Source: Marinobacter sp. F3R08 (GTDB taxonomy: Bacteria; Pseudomonadota; Gammaproteobacteria; Pseudomonadales; Oleiphilaceae). From it: DNA of 64,000 nucleotides. The notes under the pieces were generated by a model, which was not told the origin of the DNA, searched no databases, and saw only the letters and a list, made by a program, of their open reading frames with translations. The DNA lies in the NCBI RefSeq assembly GCF_018860425.1, contig NZ_JAHKPI010000005.1:105051-169050 (forward strand). The letters are read 5' to 3'. Positions 37,653-47,710 of the stretch are shown one piece after another (positions within the stretch are counted from its first letter, which is position 1; each line of letters begins with the position of its first letter). The position numbers and the translations under genes are program-made.

Positions 37653-38021
37653 TTAAAGTACTTCGGGTGCCAGTGAGATAATTTTCATGAACTTCTCATT
37701 TCGCAGTTCACGGGTAACCGGTCCGAAGATACGGGTACCAATAGGAGCGTCCTGATTGTTCAGAAGTACTGCCGCGTTTCCGTCGAAACGGATCAGCGAA
37801 CCGTCGGGACGACGTACACCCTTACGAGTGCGCACCACGACAGCTTTCAGGACCTGGCCTTTCTTCACCTTACCGCGGGGGATGGCTTCCTTTACGGTCA
37901 CCTTGATGACATCCCCAACGCTGGCATAACGCCTGTGTGAACCGCCCAGGACCTTGATGCACATCACCTGACGCGCACCGCTGTTATCCGCGACTTCAAG
38001 CATTGTTTGAGTCTGAATCAT
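37653..38021 (-). CDS. rplN: 50S ribosomal protein L14
   Basis: The product has 122 residues. [28 protein letters not shown] and [33 protein letters not shown] are diagnostic. It forms intersubunit bridges to 16S helix 14. In E. coli this gene begins the spc operon with its own promoter; here only 18 bases separate it from rpsQ, so S10 and spc genes are probably one transcript. Confidence 0.99.
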   Translation of the reverse strand: MIQTQTMLEVADNSGARQVMCIKVLGGSHRRYASVGDVIKVTVKEAIPRGKVKKGQVLKAVVVRTRKGVRRPDGSLIRFDGNAAVLLNNQDAPIGTRIFGPVTRELRNEKFMKIISLAPEVL

Positions 38022-38039
38022 GGTTGTTCTCCGGGCGAA

Positions 38040-38306
38040 TTACACCTTAGATGCACGTTCGATGACTTCCACCAGGGCCCAACTCTTGGTCTTCGAGACC
38101 GGACGGGTTTCCTGGATGGTCACAGTGTCACCAATGTTGCACTGATTGCTCTCATCGTGAGCGTGGATCTTGGTTGAACGTTTCATGTACTTACCGTACA
38201 GCGGGTGTTTCACCTGACGCTCGACCAGCACCACAATGGACTTCTCCATCTTGTTGCTCACGACCTTGCCGCTCAGAGTTCTGGCAGTTTGGGTAGCTTC
38301 GGTCAT
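38040..38306 (-). CDS. rpsQ: 30S ribosomal protein S17
   Basis: The product has 88 residues with an OB fold: [45 protein letters not shown]. It binds 16S rRNA helices 7 and 11 early in assembly. I set ATG 38306, one base after the rpmC stop and with AGGA 8 bases upstream; the longer frame would overlap rpmC. It ends the S10 set. Confidence 0.98.
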   Translation of the reverse strand: MTEATQTARTLSGKVVSNKMEKSIVVLVERQVKHPLYGKYMKRSTKIHAHDESNQCNIGDTVTIQETRPVSKTKSWALVEVIERASKV

Positions 38307-38307
38307 G

Positions 38308-38499
38308 TCACTGTCCTGCCTTTTCATTCAATACTGTTTTCACGCGAGCAATTTCGCGCTTCACCTTGCCGAGAAGGTGAGACTGATTCAGCTGACCCGT
38401 CGCCTTGCGCATGCGCAGGTTGAACTGCTCCTTCAGGAGGTCGATCAGCTTGTTGTTCAGCTCCTCGACTGACTTATCACGCAGCTCTGTTGCTTTCAT
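38308..38499 (-). CDS. rpmC: 50S ribosomal protein L29
   Basis: The product has 63 residues in a helical hairpin: [37 protein letters not shown]. It sits at the tunnel exit next to L23 and forms part of the SRP/trigger factor landing site. The ATG shares its A with the rplP stop (TGATG), so translation is coupled. Confidence 0.98.
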   Translation of the reverse strand: MKATELRDKSVEELNNKLIDLLKEQFNLRMRKATGQLNQSHLLGKVKREIARVKTVLNEKAGQ

Positions 38500-38912
38500 C
38501 ACATCACCGTCCTCGTTACAAAGGTGGTCTGTACCGGCAGTTTGGCCGCTGCGAGAGTGAATGCGTCACGAGCGATTTCCTCGGAAACACCTTCCATCTC
38601 GTAGAGCATGCGGCCCGGCTGAATCTCAGCCACCCAATACTCGACAGAACCTTTACCTTTACCCATTCGAACTTCAAGCGGCTTACCAGTAATCGGCTTG
38701 TCCGGGAATACCCGGATCCAGATTTTACCGCCCCGTTTGATGCGGCGAGTCATGGTACGACGCGCTGCCTCAATCTGACGCGCAGTTATACGCCCACGAC
38801 TGGTAGCCTTCAATCCGTATTCACCGAAGCTCACCTTGTTAGCGCGGTGAGCAAGACCAGTGTTACGGCCTTTCATTACCTTTCGGAATTTGGTGCGTTT
38901 TGGTTGCAGCAT
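38499..38912 (-). CDS. rplP: 50S ribosomal protein L16
   Basis: The product has 137 residues. [36 protein letters not shown] and [26 protein letters not shown] are the signatures. It organises the A-site tRNA elbow region; the hydroxylated arginine of E. coli (Arg81) lies in the [11 protein letters not shown] stretch. It lies 12 bases after rpsC. Confidence 0.99.
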   Translation of the reverse strand: MLQPKRTKFRKVMKGRNTGLAHRANKVSFGEYGLKATSRGRITARQIEAARRTMTRRIKRGGKIWIRVFPDKPITGKPLEVRMGKGKGSVEYWVAEIQPGRMLYEMEGVSEEIARDAFTLAAAKLPVQTTFVTRTVM

Positions 38913-38924
38913 AAGAGTGCCCCT

Positions 38925-39608
38925 TTACTTAGAACCTTTCTTCCCAGAGGCTTTCTTGTCAGCACGGACCTGTTCCATACCGCCAAGAATCTCACCTTTG
39001 AAGATCCATACCTTGACGCCGATTACGCCGTAAGTGGTATGCGCTTCGTAGGTTGCGTAATCAATATCTGCACGCAATGTGTGCAGCGGAACACGACCTT
39101 CGCGATACCACTCGGAACGCGCAATTTCAGCACCCCCGAGACGACCGCCGACCTGGATCTTGATACCCTTGGCACCCTGGCGCATAGCGTTCTGAACCGC
39201 GCGCTTCATAGCGCGACGGAACATCACACGACGCTCCAGCTGGCCGGCAACGTTTTGCGCTACCAGGCGGGCATCGAGGTCCGGCTTGCGGACTTCTTCG
39301 ATGTTGATGTGCACAGGCACACCCATCATGTCGCTGACTTCACGACGCAGACGATCAACATCTTCACCCTTCTTACCGATAACAATACCGGGACGGGCAG
39401 TATGGATCGTGATACGGGCGTTCTGAGCAGGGCGCTCGATCACAATCTTGCTGACAGACGCCTTAACCAGACGCTTGTCAAGGAACTCACGAACCTGAAT
39501 GTCATTCAGCAGGTTCTTGGAGTATTCCTTCTTATCGGCATACCAGACTGAGTTGTGCTCTTTGATCACACCCAGGCGAATGCCGGTTGGATTTACTTTA
39601 TGACCCAT
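38925..39608 (-). CDS. rpsC: 30S ribosomal protein S3
   Basis: The product has 227 residues. It begins [13 protein letters not shown]; the KH domain [19 protein letters not shown] holds the GxxG loop, and the C-terminal domain includes [30 protein letters not shown]. It lines the mRNA entry tunnel and takes part in helicase activity with S4 and S5. Confidence 0.99.
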   Translation of the reverse strand: MGHKVNPTGIRLGVIKEHNSVWYADKKEYSKNLLNDIQVREFLDKRLVKASVSKIVIERPAQNARITIHTARPGIVIGKKGEDVDRLRREVSDMMGVPVHINIEEVRKPDLDARLVAQNVAGQLERRVMFRRAMKRAVQNAMRQGAKGIKIQVGGRLGGAEIARSEWYREGRVPLHTLRADIDYATYEAHTTYGVIGVKVWIFKGEILGGMEQVRADKKASGKKGSK

Positions 39609-39619
39609 CTGAGCATCTC

Positions 39620-39952
39620 CTACTTGTCGGCGACCTTGACGGTGATATGGCAGGTGCGCTTGAAAATTCGATCAGCGCGCCCCTTGGCTCGAGCTTTGAT
39701 TCGCTTGAGCGTCGGACCCTCATCCACCATTACGGTGGAAACCCGCAGTTCGTCAACGTCCAGACCTTCGTTATGCTCAGCGTTGGCGATGGCGGATTCA
39801 AGAGCTTTCTTGATCACGACCGCCGCCTTCTTCGGGCTGAAAGTCAGAATGTTCAGGGCATCCTCAACAGCCTTGCCACGTACTTGGTCAGCGACAAGAC
39901 GTGCTTTCTGAGCTGAGAGGTTAGCGCCCTTATACTTGGCTGCTACTTCCAT
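39620..39952 (-). CDS. rplV: 50S ribosomal protein L22
   Basis: The product has 110 residues, as in E. coli. [27 protein letters not shown] starts it; the tunnel hairpin lies in [31 protein letters not shown], with no insertion or deletion evident against the macrolide-sensitive form. I chose ATG 39952 with GAGGT upstream; the frame open to 40030 would overlap rpsS. Confidence 0.98.
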   Translation of the reverse strand: MEVAAKYKGANLSAQKARLVADQVRGKAVEDALNILTFSPKKAAVVIKKALESAIANAEHNEGLDVDELRVSTVMVDEGPTLKRIKARAKGRADRIFKRTCHITVKVADK

Positions 39953-39968
39953 TTCGATTACCTCAGAA

Positions 39969-40244
39969 TCAGCGTTTAGCTTTCTTGTCGGCCGCATGAC
40001 CACGATAAGTACGCGTTGCCGCGAACTCACCCAGTTTATGTCCTACCATATCTTCGGTGACATAAACCGGCACGTGCTGCTTGCCGTTGTGGACTGCAAT
40101 GGTCAGGCCTACCATCTCCGGAAATACTGTTGACCGGCGGGACCAGGTTTTGATCGGTCGCTTGTCGTTAGCTTCCAGAGCTGCCTCGACCTTCTTCAAC
40201 AGATGCAGGTCTATAAAAGGACCTTTCTTTAAAGAACGTGGCAC
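39969..40244 (-). CDS. rpsS: 30S ribosomal protein S19
   Basis: The product has 91 residues. [21 protein letters not shown] and the central [51 protein letters not shown] are diagnostic. It sits in the 30S head with S13. The start is GTG with GAGGT upstream. Confidence 0.98.
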   Translation of the reverse strand: MPRSLKKGPFIDLHLLKKVEAALEANDKRPIKTWSRRSTVFPEMVGLTIAVHNGKQHVPVYVTEDMVGHKLGEFAATRTYRGHAADKKAKR

Positions 40245-40267
40245 AGCAATTACCTCTATGTAGTCGT

Positions 40268-41095
40268 TTACTTGGCCGAACGACGACGCACTATCATCTT
40301 ATCAGTACGCTTGTTCTTACGAGTCTTATGCCCTTTGGTCGGAACACCCCACGGAGTAACCGGGTGACGCCCGCCAGAGGTACGCCCTTCACCACCACCA
40401 TGCGGGTGGTCAACTGGGTTCATAGCAACACCACGTACTGTTGGCCGTTTGCCGCGCCAACGTGATGCACCCGCTTTACCAAGCTGCTTGAGACTGTGCT
40501 CGCTGTTGGATACTTCACCCAGCGTTGCACGGCAATCTACAAGCACCTTACGCATTTCACCTGAGCGCAGGCGGATGGTGGCGTATGCACCTTCCCGAGC
40601 AACCAGCTGTACGGATGCGCCCGCAGAGCGAGCCAGCTGAGCACCTTTGCCAGGCTTGAGTTCGACGCAATGGATAACGGAACCAACCGGAATATTCCGG
40701 ATAGGAAGCGTGCTACCCACCTTGATTGGTGCGTCGATACCGGAGCGCACAGGATCACCAATCTGCATACCTTTGGGAGCGATAATGTAACGACGCTCGC
40801 CATCGGCATACTTCAACAGTGCGATGTGCGCAGAGCGGTTCGGATCGTATTCGAGGCGCTCGATAACCGCCGGAATACCATCTTTAGTCCGCTTAAAATC
40901 GATAACGCGGTAGTGTTTCTTGTGACCACCACCCGTGTGACGGGTTGTAATGCGGCCTACATTGTTACGACCACCCGTCTTGTTCTTTCTTTCTACCAAC
41001 GGCTCGTATGGGCGCCCAGTGTGCAGATCCGGGTTGTAAAGCTTTACAACGTGACGGCGTCCGGCAGATGTTGGCTTGGTTTTGACGATCGGCAT
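40268..41095 (-). CDS. rplB: 50S ribosomal protein L2
   Basis: The product has 275 residues. The N-terminal OB fold and SH3-like domain are followed by [32 protein letters not shown], which contains the conserved histidine loop near the peptidyl-transferase centre. It is required for subunit association. It lies 17 bases after rplW. Confidence 0.99.
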   Translation of the reverse strand: MPIVKTKPTSAGRRHVVKLYNPDLHTGRPYEPLVERKNKTGGRNNVGRITTRHTGGGHKKHYRVIDFKRTKDGIPAVIERLEYDPNRSAHIALLKYADGERRYIIAPKGMQIGDPVRSGIDAPIKVGSTLPIRNIPVGSVIHCVELKPGKGAQLARSAGASVQLVAREGAYATIRLRSGEMRKVLVDCRATLGEVSNSEHSLKQLGKAGASRWRGKRPTVRGVAMNPVDHPHGGGEGRTSGGRHPVTPWGVPTKGHKTRKNKRTDKMIVRRRSAK

Positions 41096-41112
41096 ATTAC
41101 GACCCCTTTACC

Positions 41113-41406
41113 TTATTCCACATCCAGAAAATCGATGTCCTGACCTTCTGCCAGCTTGACGTAAGCCTTACGAATGTCATTACGCTTGCCGAACCCGCGG
41201 ATAGTACGCTTGAGCTTACCCTTGCGGTTCAGAACCTGAACACCTTCTACGGTGACGTTGAACAGCTGCTCAACGGCTTTCTTGATCTCGGGCTTGGTTG
41301 CATCCGGGGCAACCCGGAATACTACCTGGCCGTGCTCGGCCACCAGAGAAGCTTTTTCAGATACGTGCGGCCCAAGCAGGACCTTGTAAATACGTTCCTG
41401 ATTCAT
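41113..41406 (-). CDS. rplW: 50S ribosomal protein L23
   Basis: The product has 97 residues. [24 protein letters not shown] is the start and [30 protein letters not shown] the C-terminal rRNA-binding part. It docks trigger factor and SRP at the exit tunnel. Its ATG overlaps the rplD stop (ATGA). Confidence 0.99.
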   Translation of the reverse strand: MNQERIYKVLLGPHVSEKASLVAEHGQVVFRVAPDATKPEIKKAVEQLFNVTVEGVQVLNRKGKLKRTIRGFGKRNDIRKAYVKLAEGQDIDFLDVE

Positions 41407-42008
41407 CCCAGCATCTCCTCGATCTTCTTCAGAGCGGGAACGGTCACAACGACCTTCTCGAACGCAACCAGGCTCACCGGATCCAGACCAGCAATATCGC
41501 GCACATCAACATGCGGAATATTACGTGAGGCCAGATGCAGGTTCTGCTCGACGCTGTCGGACAGAATCAGCGCATTGGTCACACCGATATCCTTCAGTTT
41601 CGCATTAAATGCCTTGGTCTTAGGGCTATCAACGTTCATCTCGTCGACAACAACCAGGCGCTCTTGGCGAACCAGCTCGGAAAAAATGGAGCGCATCGCT
41701 GCGCGGTACATTTTGCGGTTAACCTTTTGCTCAAAGCCACGCGGCTTTGCTGCAAAGGTAACACCACCAGAACGCCAGATCGGACTACGAATAGTACCGG
41801 CACGAGCACGACCGGTGCCCTTCTGACGCCATGGCTTCTTACCGCCACCGCTAACTTCGGAACGCGTCTTCTGAGCCTTGGTACCCTGACGCGCACCTGC
41901 CATATAGGCAGTTACCACCTGGTGAACCAGCGACTCGTTAAAATCTTTGGCGAATGCAGCGTCGGAAACAGAGATTCCTTTGCCGCTACCTGTAATAGTC
42001 AATTCCAT
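41403..42008 (-). CDS. rplD: 50S ribosomal protein L4
   Basis: The product has 201 residues. The tunnel loop is [31 protein letters not shown], unaltered at the macrolide-relevant KG(T)GRAR positions. The globular part follows. In E. coli L4 also represses its own operon through the S10 leader; here the predicted leader is short (see the rpsJ promoter). Confidence 0.98.
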   Translation of the reverse strand: MELTITGSGKGISVSDAAFAKDFNESLVHQVVTAYMAGARQGTKAQKTRSEVSGGGKKPWRQKGTGRARAGTIRSPIWRSGGVTFAAKPRGFEQKVNRKMYRAAMRSIFSELVRQERLVVVDEMNVDSPKTKAFNAKLKDIGVTNALILSDSVEQNLHLASRNIPHVDVRDIAGLDPVSLVAFEKVVVTVPALKKIEEMLG

Positions 42009-42019
42009 CGCACCGCTCC

Positions 42020-42658
42020 TCAGGCTTTAACTGCAGGCTTGATGACAACATCGCCGCCAGTTGCGCCGGGGACGGCACCACTTACCAGCAGCAGGTTGCG
42101 CTCGGCGTCGACACGGACAATCTTCAGGTTCTGCACAGTTACCTGAGCATTACCCATCTGGCCCGCCATCTTTTTGCCCTTGAATACCTTGCCCGGAGTC
42201 TGGTTCTGACCAATGGAACCCGGTGCACGGTGAGACAGAGAGTTACCGTGAGTGGCATCCTGCATGGAGAAGTTCCAGCGCTTTACGCCGCCCTGGAAGC
42301 CCTTACCCTTGGACTGACCGATGGCATCAACCACCTGACCGTCTTCGAATACAGAAGCCGTAATCTCGCCACCAGCGGCAAGATCTTCACCTTCACCATC
42401 AGCAAGACGGAACTCCCACATGCCACGACCGGCTTCAACGCCAGCCTTCGCAAAGTGGCCCGCTTCACTCTTGGTAACACGAGAGGAACGACGAGTACCG
42501 ACTGTCACCTGAACGGCGCGGTAGCCATCGCTTTCAAGAGTTTTCAGTTGGGTAATGCGGTTAGGTTCAACCTCGATTACCGTTACGGGCAGCGCCTGCC
42601 CGTCTTCCGTAAAAATACGGGTCATACCGGCCTTACGACCGACAACACCAATTGCCAT
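42020..42658 (-). CDS. rplC: 50S ribosomal protein L3
   Basis: The product has 212 residues. [17 protein letters not shown] starts it; the extension [47 protein letters not shown] reaches the peptidyl-transferase centre and has the Gln that PrmB methylates in E. coli. It lies 76 bases after rpsJ. Confidence 0.98.
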   Translation of the reverse strand: MAIGVVGRKAGMTRIFTEDGQALPVTVIEVEPNRITQLKTLESDGYRAVQVTVGTRRSSRVTKSEAGHFAKAGVEAGRGMWEFRLADGEGEDLAAGGEITASVFEDGQVVDAIGQSKGKGFQGGVKRWNFSMQDATHGNSLSHRAPGSIGQNQTPGKVFKGKKMAGQMGNAQVTVQNLKIVRVDAERNLLLVSGAVPGATGGDVVIKPAVKA

Positions 42659-42734
42659 GTTTCACCTCTTAAGTGTACGGGGCTCTCACCCTCTATGGCC
42701 TTATGACAGTTACACAGACTAATACCGGGCGGTA

Positions 42735-43046
42735 TTAGCCGAGGCTGATCTGAACGTCTACACCTGCTGCCAGGTCCAACTTCATCAAAGCATCTACTGT
42801 CTTTTCCGTCGGCTCAACAATGTCGAGCAAACGCTTATGCGTACGAATTTCATACTGATCACGCGCGTCTTTATTGACGTGCGGAGAAATCAACACAGTG
42901 TACTTTTCCTTCCGCGTCGGCAGAGGGATAGGACCACGCACCTGAGCGCCGGTCCGCTTAGCAGTATCGACAATCTCCTGCGTGGACTGGTCGATCAGGC
43001 GATAATCAAACGCCTTCAACCGAATTCGAATTTTTTGGCTTTGCAT
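42735..43046 (-). CDS. rpsJ: 30S ribosomal protein S10 / NusE
   Basis: The product has 103 residues. [44 protein letters not shown] is diagnostic; the loop that binds NusB and the C-terminal domain of NusG is retained. It works in the 30S head and in rRNA antitermination. It is the first gene of the S10 operon and has its own promoter. Confidence 0.99.
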
Positions 43047-43108
43047 GATGCACCAAACTCCACTCGTAGCAGCTACTAGTTAGCCGACCTTCAAAAAAAA
43101 GGAGCCGC

Positions 43109-43137
43109 ATTGTATGCATAATACCCAACCCTGTCAA
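43109..43137 (-). promoter_or_regulatory. S10 operon promoter
   Basis: On the minus strand a consensus TTGACA (43137-43132) and TACAAT (43114-43109) are 17 bases apart. The start would be near 43102, leaving a leader of about 55 bases before rpsJ. It follows the tuf terminator, so S10 transcription is independent of the str operon. Confidence 0.92.
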
Positions 43138-43179
43138 CAGCTATGCTAATTGACCGGGCCAGGTGAGCTTTGCGACTGA

Positions 43180-43214
43180 AACAGAAAAAGGGGCTGAAGA
43201 ATCAGCCCCTTTTT
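43180..43214 (-). terminator. Intrinsic terminator after tuf (str operon)
   Basis: On the minus strand AAAAAGGGGCTGA pairs perfectly with its complement around a four-base loop and ends in TTTTTCTG. It begins 19 bases after the tuf stop. Confidence 0.95.
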
Positions 43215-43232
43215 CCTGATCAAACGAGCGGA

Positions 43233-44429
43233 TTACTCGATGATCTTGGCAACTACACCGGCACCAACGGTACGGCCACCTTCGCGAATCGCGAAGCGCA
43301 GACCATCTTCCATGGCGATCGGAGCAATCAGGGTAACACTCATCTTGACGTTGTCACCCGGCATTACCATTTCCACACCTTCCGGCAGCTCGCAAGAACC
43401 GGTTACGTCGGTGGTACGGAAGTAGAACTGCGGACGGTAGCCCTTGAAGAACGGAGTATGACGACCACCTTCTTCTTTGCTCAGTACGTATACTTCACAT
43501 TCGAACTTGGTGTGCGGCTTGATGGAGCCTGGTACACACAGAACCTGACCACGCTCAACGTCGTCACGCTTGGTACCACGCAGCAGAACACCAACGTTCT
43601 CACCAGCACGACCTTCGTCCAGCAGCTTGCGGAACATCTCAACACCGGTACAAGTGGTCTTCACGGTATCCTTGATACCAACGATTTCCACTTCGTCACC
43701 AACTTTGATGATGCCACGCTCAACACGACCGGTTACAACCGTACCACGACCAGAGATAGAGAAGACGTCCTCAATCGGCATCAGGAACGGCTGATCAATC
43801 GCACGCTCCGGCTCAGGAATGTAGTCATCCAGAGCTTCTACCAGCTTCTTGACAGCGGTAGTACCCATCTCGTTGTCGTCTTTGCCTTCCAGGGCCATCA
43901 GCGCAGAACCGGTTACGATCGGAGTGTCGTCGCCCGGGAAGTCGTACTGACTCAGCAGGTCACGAACTTCCATCTCGACCAGCTCGAGCAGCTCTTCGTC
44001 ATCAACCATGTCCGCCTTGTTCAGGAACACGACGATAAAAGGTACGCCAACCTGACGTGACAGCAGGATGTGCTCGCGAGTCTGCGGCATGGGGCCGTCA
44101 GCTGCGGAACAAACCAGGATAGCGCCGTCCATCTGCGCCGCACCAGTGATCATATTCTTCACATAGTCAGCGTGACCCGGGCAGTCTACGTGCGCGTAGT
44201 GACGGGTCGGAGAATCGTACTCAACGTGGGAAGTCGCGATAGTGATACCACGAGCCTTCTCTTCCGGAGCATTATCGATCTGGTCAAACGCGCTGGCCGT
44301 ACCTGTACCCCAAACTTCGTGACATACACGAGTCAGAGCGGCGGTCAGAGTGGTTTTACCATGGTCTACGTGACCAATGGTGCCTACGTTCAAGTGCGGT
44401 TTACTACGCTCAAATTTTTCTTTAGACAC
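43233..44429 (-). CDS. tufA: Elongation factor Tu, copy in the str operon
   Basis: The product has 398 residues. G1 is GHVDHGKTT, switch II is [13 protein letters not shown]4 is NKADM, and domains II and III follow. It delivers aminoacyl-tRNA to the ribosome as the GTP complex. The start is GTG with GAGGTG 7 bases upstream. The second copy at 59808-61004 differs at 12 residues. This copy reads SKEKFERS at the N-terminus and [10 protein letters not shown] and EEKARG at the edge of the switch I region. It lies 35 bases after fusA and is followed by a terminator. Confidence 0.98.
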   Translation of the reverse strand: MSKEKFERSKPHLNVGTIGHVDHGKTTLTAALTRVCHEVWGTGTASAFDQIDNAPEEKARGITIATSHVEYDSPTRHYAHVDCPGHADYVKNMITGAAQMDGAILVCSAADGPMPQTREHILLSRQVGVPFIVVFLNKADMVDDEELLELVEMEVRDLLSQYDFPGDDTPIVTGSALMALEGKDDNEMGTTAVKKLVEALDDYIPEPERAIDQPFLMPIEDVFSISGRGTVVTGRVERGIIKVGDEVEIVGIKDTVKTTCTGVEMFRKLLDEGRAGENVGVLLRGTKRDDVERGQVLCVPGSIKPHTKFECEVYVLSKEEGGRHTPFFKGYRPQFYFRTTDVTGSCELPEGVEMVMPGDNVKMSVTLIAPIAMEDGLRFAIREGGRTVGAGVVAKIIE

Positions 44430-44464
44430 GGTTACACCTCTTACTGTTTCTTAAGTCCTGGGGA

Positions 44465-46570
44465 TCAACCCTTTTTAATGATCGCTTCGGCAATGTTCGA
44501 AGGGGCCTCTGAATAACCAGAGAACTCCATCGCGTAGGACGCCCGGCCCTGCGTTGCAGAACGCAGATCGGTGGCGTAACCGAACATTTCCGACAACGGA
44601 ACCTCTGCGCGGATGACCTTTCCAGCAGGACCTTCGTCCATACCCTGAATGACACCACGACGACGGTTAAGATCGCCAACAACGTCACCCATGTAGTCTT
44701 CCGGCGTCACAACTTCAACTTTCATAATCGGCTCGAGCAATGCCGGGTTTGCCTCGAGAGCACCCTTTTTCATTGCCATGGAACCAGCGACCTTAAAGGC
44801 CATTTCGTTGGAGTCGACATCGTGATAGGAACCGTCGTACAGGGTTGCCTTGATACGCAGCAGCGGATAACCGGCCAGACAGCCGTTCTGCATCTGCTCT
44901 TCAATACCCTGCTGAACTGCCGGGATGTATTCCTTAGGAACAACACCACCAACAATCTCATTCACGAAGATAAAGTTTTCGCCGTCCTCATCATCCAGAG
45001 GCAGAGGCTCAAGCTTCAACTTAACGTGACCGTACTGACCGCGACCACCAGACTGACGTACAAACTTACCTTCAACGTCTACCGGCTTGCGGATGCACTC
45101 ACGATACGCCACCTGCGGCTTACCGATGTTGGCCTCTACCTTGAACTCGCGACGCATGCGATCGACGATAATATCAAGGTGAAGCTCACCCATACCGGAG
45201 ATAATGGTCTGACCGGACTCTTCATCGGTACGAACGCGGAACGACGGATCTTCCTGAGCCAACTTACCCAGAGCAACACCCATCTTCTCCTGATCTGCCT
45301 TGGACTTCGGCTCAACAGCCACAGAGATTACCGGCTCAGGGAACTCCATACGCTCGAGAATAATTTTATTATTCTCATCGCACAGAGTATCACCGGTGGT
45401 AACACTCTTCAGACCGATCGCAGCTGCGATGTCGCCCGCCAGAACCTCTTTGATTTCCTGGCGATCTTTGGAGTGCATCTGCACCATACGGCCGACACGC
45501 TCTTTTTTGCTCTTGACCGAGTTGTAAACAGCGTTACCGGACTCAAGCTTACCTGAGTAGACCCGGAAGAACGTCAGCGTGCCCACAAACGGGTCGGTAG
45601 CGATCTTGAATGCCAGAGCAGCAAACGGAGCCTCATCATCAACCGGACGAGTTTCTTCAGTACCTTCGTCGTCTACTTCACCACGAATGGCCTTGACTTC
45701 GTCTGGTGCTGGCAAGAACTCAACAACGGAATCCAGAACCGCCTGAACGCCCTTGTTCTTGAACGCCGAGCCACAGGTCGCAACCACGATCTCATTAGCC
45801 AGGGTACGCATGCGCAGCCCTTTCTTGATCTCTTCGACGGAAAGCTCACCTTCATCAAGGTACTTCTCCATCAACTCTTCGTTGGCTTCTGCGGCTGCTT
45901 CAACCATCTGCTCGCGATACATGGCGACATCGTCCACCATCTCCGCGGGCACATCTTTTTCTTCGTAGGTGGCACCAGCATCGGCTTCGTTCCAGTAAAT
46001 GGCCTTGTTACGAATCAGGTCCACAATACCAGCGAAGTCTTCCTCAGCCCCGATCGGGAGCTGAATGGGGACGCAATTTGCACCCAGACGCTGCTTGATC
46101 TGATCAACCACACGCAGGAAGTTCGCCCCGGCACGGTCCATCTTGTTGACGAACACCATACGAGGAACTTCGTACTTGTTGGCCTGACGCCAAACAGTCT
46201 CGGACTGAGGCTCAACACCAGAGGAGCCGCAGAACACGACAACGGCACCATCAAGCACGCGCAACGAGCGCTCTACTTCGATGGTGAAATCAACGTGGCC
46301 CGGGGTATCGATAATGTTAATCCGATGCTCCGGGTACTGCTTGTCCATACCCTGCCAGAATGTTGTAGTCGCAGCAGAGGTAATGGTAATACCACGCTCC
46401 TGCTCCTGCTCCATCCAGTCCATGGTGGCAGCACCATCATGAACTTCACCGATCTTGTGGGAGATACCTGTGTAAAACAGCACCCGCTCGGTGGTTGTGG
46501 TTTTGCCCGCATCAACGTGCGCACAAATACCAATGTTTCTGTAACGCTTGATAGGAGTCTTGCGTGCCAC
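44465..46570 (-). CDS. fusA: Elongation factor G
   Basis: The product has 701 residues. It begins [57 protein letters not shown] and [10 protein letters not shown] complete the GTPase, and domain IV carries [12 protein letters not shown]. It drives translocation and, with RRF, ribosome recycling. The start is GTG with GAGG 8 bases upstream. It lies 18 bases after rpsG. It is of the ordinary EF-G1 type; no second EF-G is visible. Confidence 0.98.
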   Translation of the reverse strand: MARKTPIKRYRNIGICAHVDAGKTTTTERVLFYTGISHKIGEVHDGAATMDWMEQEQERGITITSAATTTFWQGMDKQYPEHRINIIDTPGHVDFTIEVERSLRVLDGAVVVFCGSSGVEPQSETVWRQANKYEVPRMVFVNKMDRAGANFLRVVDQIKQRLGANCVPIQLPIGAEEDFAGIVDLIRNKAIYWNEADAGATYEEKDVPAEMVDDVAMYREQMVEAAAEANEELMEKYLDEGELSVEEIKKGLRMRTLANEIVVATCGSAFKNKGVQAVLDSVVEFLPAPDEVKAIRGEVDDEGTEETRPVDDEAPFAALAFKIATDPFVGTLTFFRVYSGKLESGNAVYNSVKSKKERVGRMVQMHSKDRQEIKEVLAGDIAAAIGLKSVTTGDTLCDENNKIILERMEFPEPVISVAVEPKSKADQEKMGVALGKLAQEDPSFRVRTDEESGQTIISGMGELHLDIIVDRMRREFKVEANIGKPQVAYRECIRKPVDVEGKFVRQSGGRGQYGHVKLKLEPLPLDDEDGENFIFVNEIVGGVVPKEYIPAVQQGIEEQMQNGCLAGYPLLRIKATLYDGSYHDVDSNEMAFKVAGSMAMKKGALEANPALLEPIMKVEVVTPEDYMGDVVGDLNRRRGVIQGMDEGPAGKVIRAEVPLSEMFGYATDLRSATQGRASYAMEFSGYSEAPSNIAEAIIKKG

Positions 46571-46588
46571 TGTATAAACCTCGGCTGA

Positions 46589-47173
<585 letters not shown>

Positions 47174-47548
47174 TCAGGACTTGGGTCGTTTTGCACCGTA
47201 CTTGGAGCGGCCCTGCTTACGGTTCTGCACACCCTGGGTGTCCAGCGTTCCGCGAACAGTGTGATAGCGCACACCCGGAAGGTCTTTTACTCGACCACCA
47301 CGGATCAGCACAACACTGTGCTCCTGAAGGTTATGACCTTCACCACCAATGTATGAGGAAACCTCGTAGCCGTTGGTCAGACGAACACGGCACACTTTAC
47401 GGAGTGCTGAGTTCGGCTTCTTCGGCGTTGTGGTGTATACACGAGTGCACACACCACGGCGCTGAGGGCAGGCCTGAAGAGCAGGAACATCGCTCTTGGC
47501 TACCTTGCGCTTACGAGGCTTACGCACCAACTGATTAATCGTTGCCAT
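47174..47548 (-). CDS. rpsL: 30S ribosomal protein S12
   Basis: The product has 124 residues. [24 protein letters not shown] is the start. [16 protein letters not shown] contains the Lys43-equivalent and [14 protein letters not shown] the Lys88/Asp89-equivalents, all in the streptomycin-sensitive state. It governs decoding accuracy. ATG 47548 was chosen by family agreement. It is the first gene of the str operon, 162 bases after rpoC. Confidence 0.98.
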   Translation of the reverse strand: MATINQLVRKPRKRKVAKSDVPALQACPQRRGVCTRVYTTTPKKPNSALRKVCRVRLTNGYEVSSYIGGEGHNLQEHSVVLIRGGRVKDLPGVRYHTVRGTLDTQGVQNRKQGRSKYGAKRPKS

Positions 47549-47710
47549 GTAAGCAAACTCCAAAAAACCATTTCAATGAAACTTACCCCCTGTGCAGGGG
47601 GTAAAATTTAAGGGACGCAAGTGTAAGCCTGCGTCCCCGGACAGTCAAGACGACTGATCTCTTTTTAACCACCTCCCGGGTAGGTAACTACCCGGAGGCA
47701 GTGCGCCAAC
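47549..47710 (-). terminator. rpoC-rpsL gap with three tandem hairpins
   Basis: In minus-strand order there are three stems. CCGGGTAG-TTAC-CTACCCGG occupies 47695-47676. GGGACGCA with TGCGTCCC occupies 47637-47612 and runs into TTAAATTTT. TACCCCCT with AGGGGGTA occupies 47603-47584. The second has the form of an intrinsic terminator and may end the rpoBC transcript, completely or in part. I see no good promoter in the remaining 60 bases before rpsL, so readthrough or an upstream promoter must feed the str operon. Confidence 0.65.
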
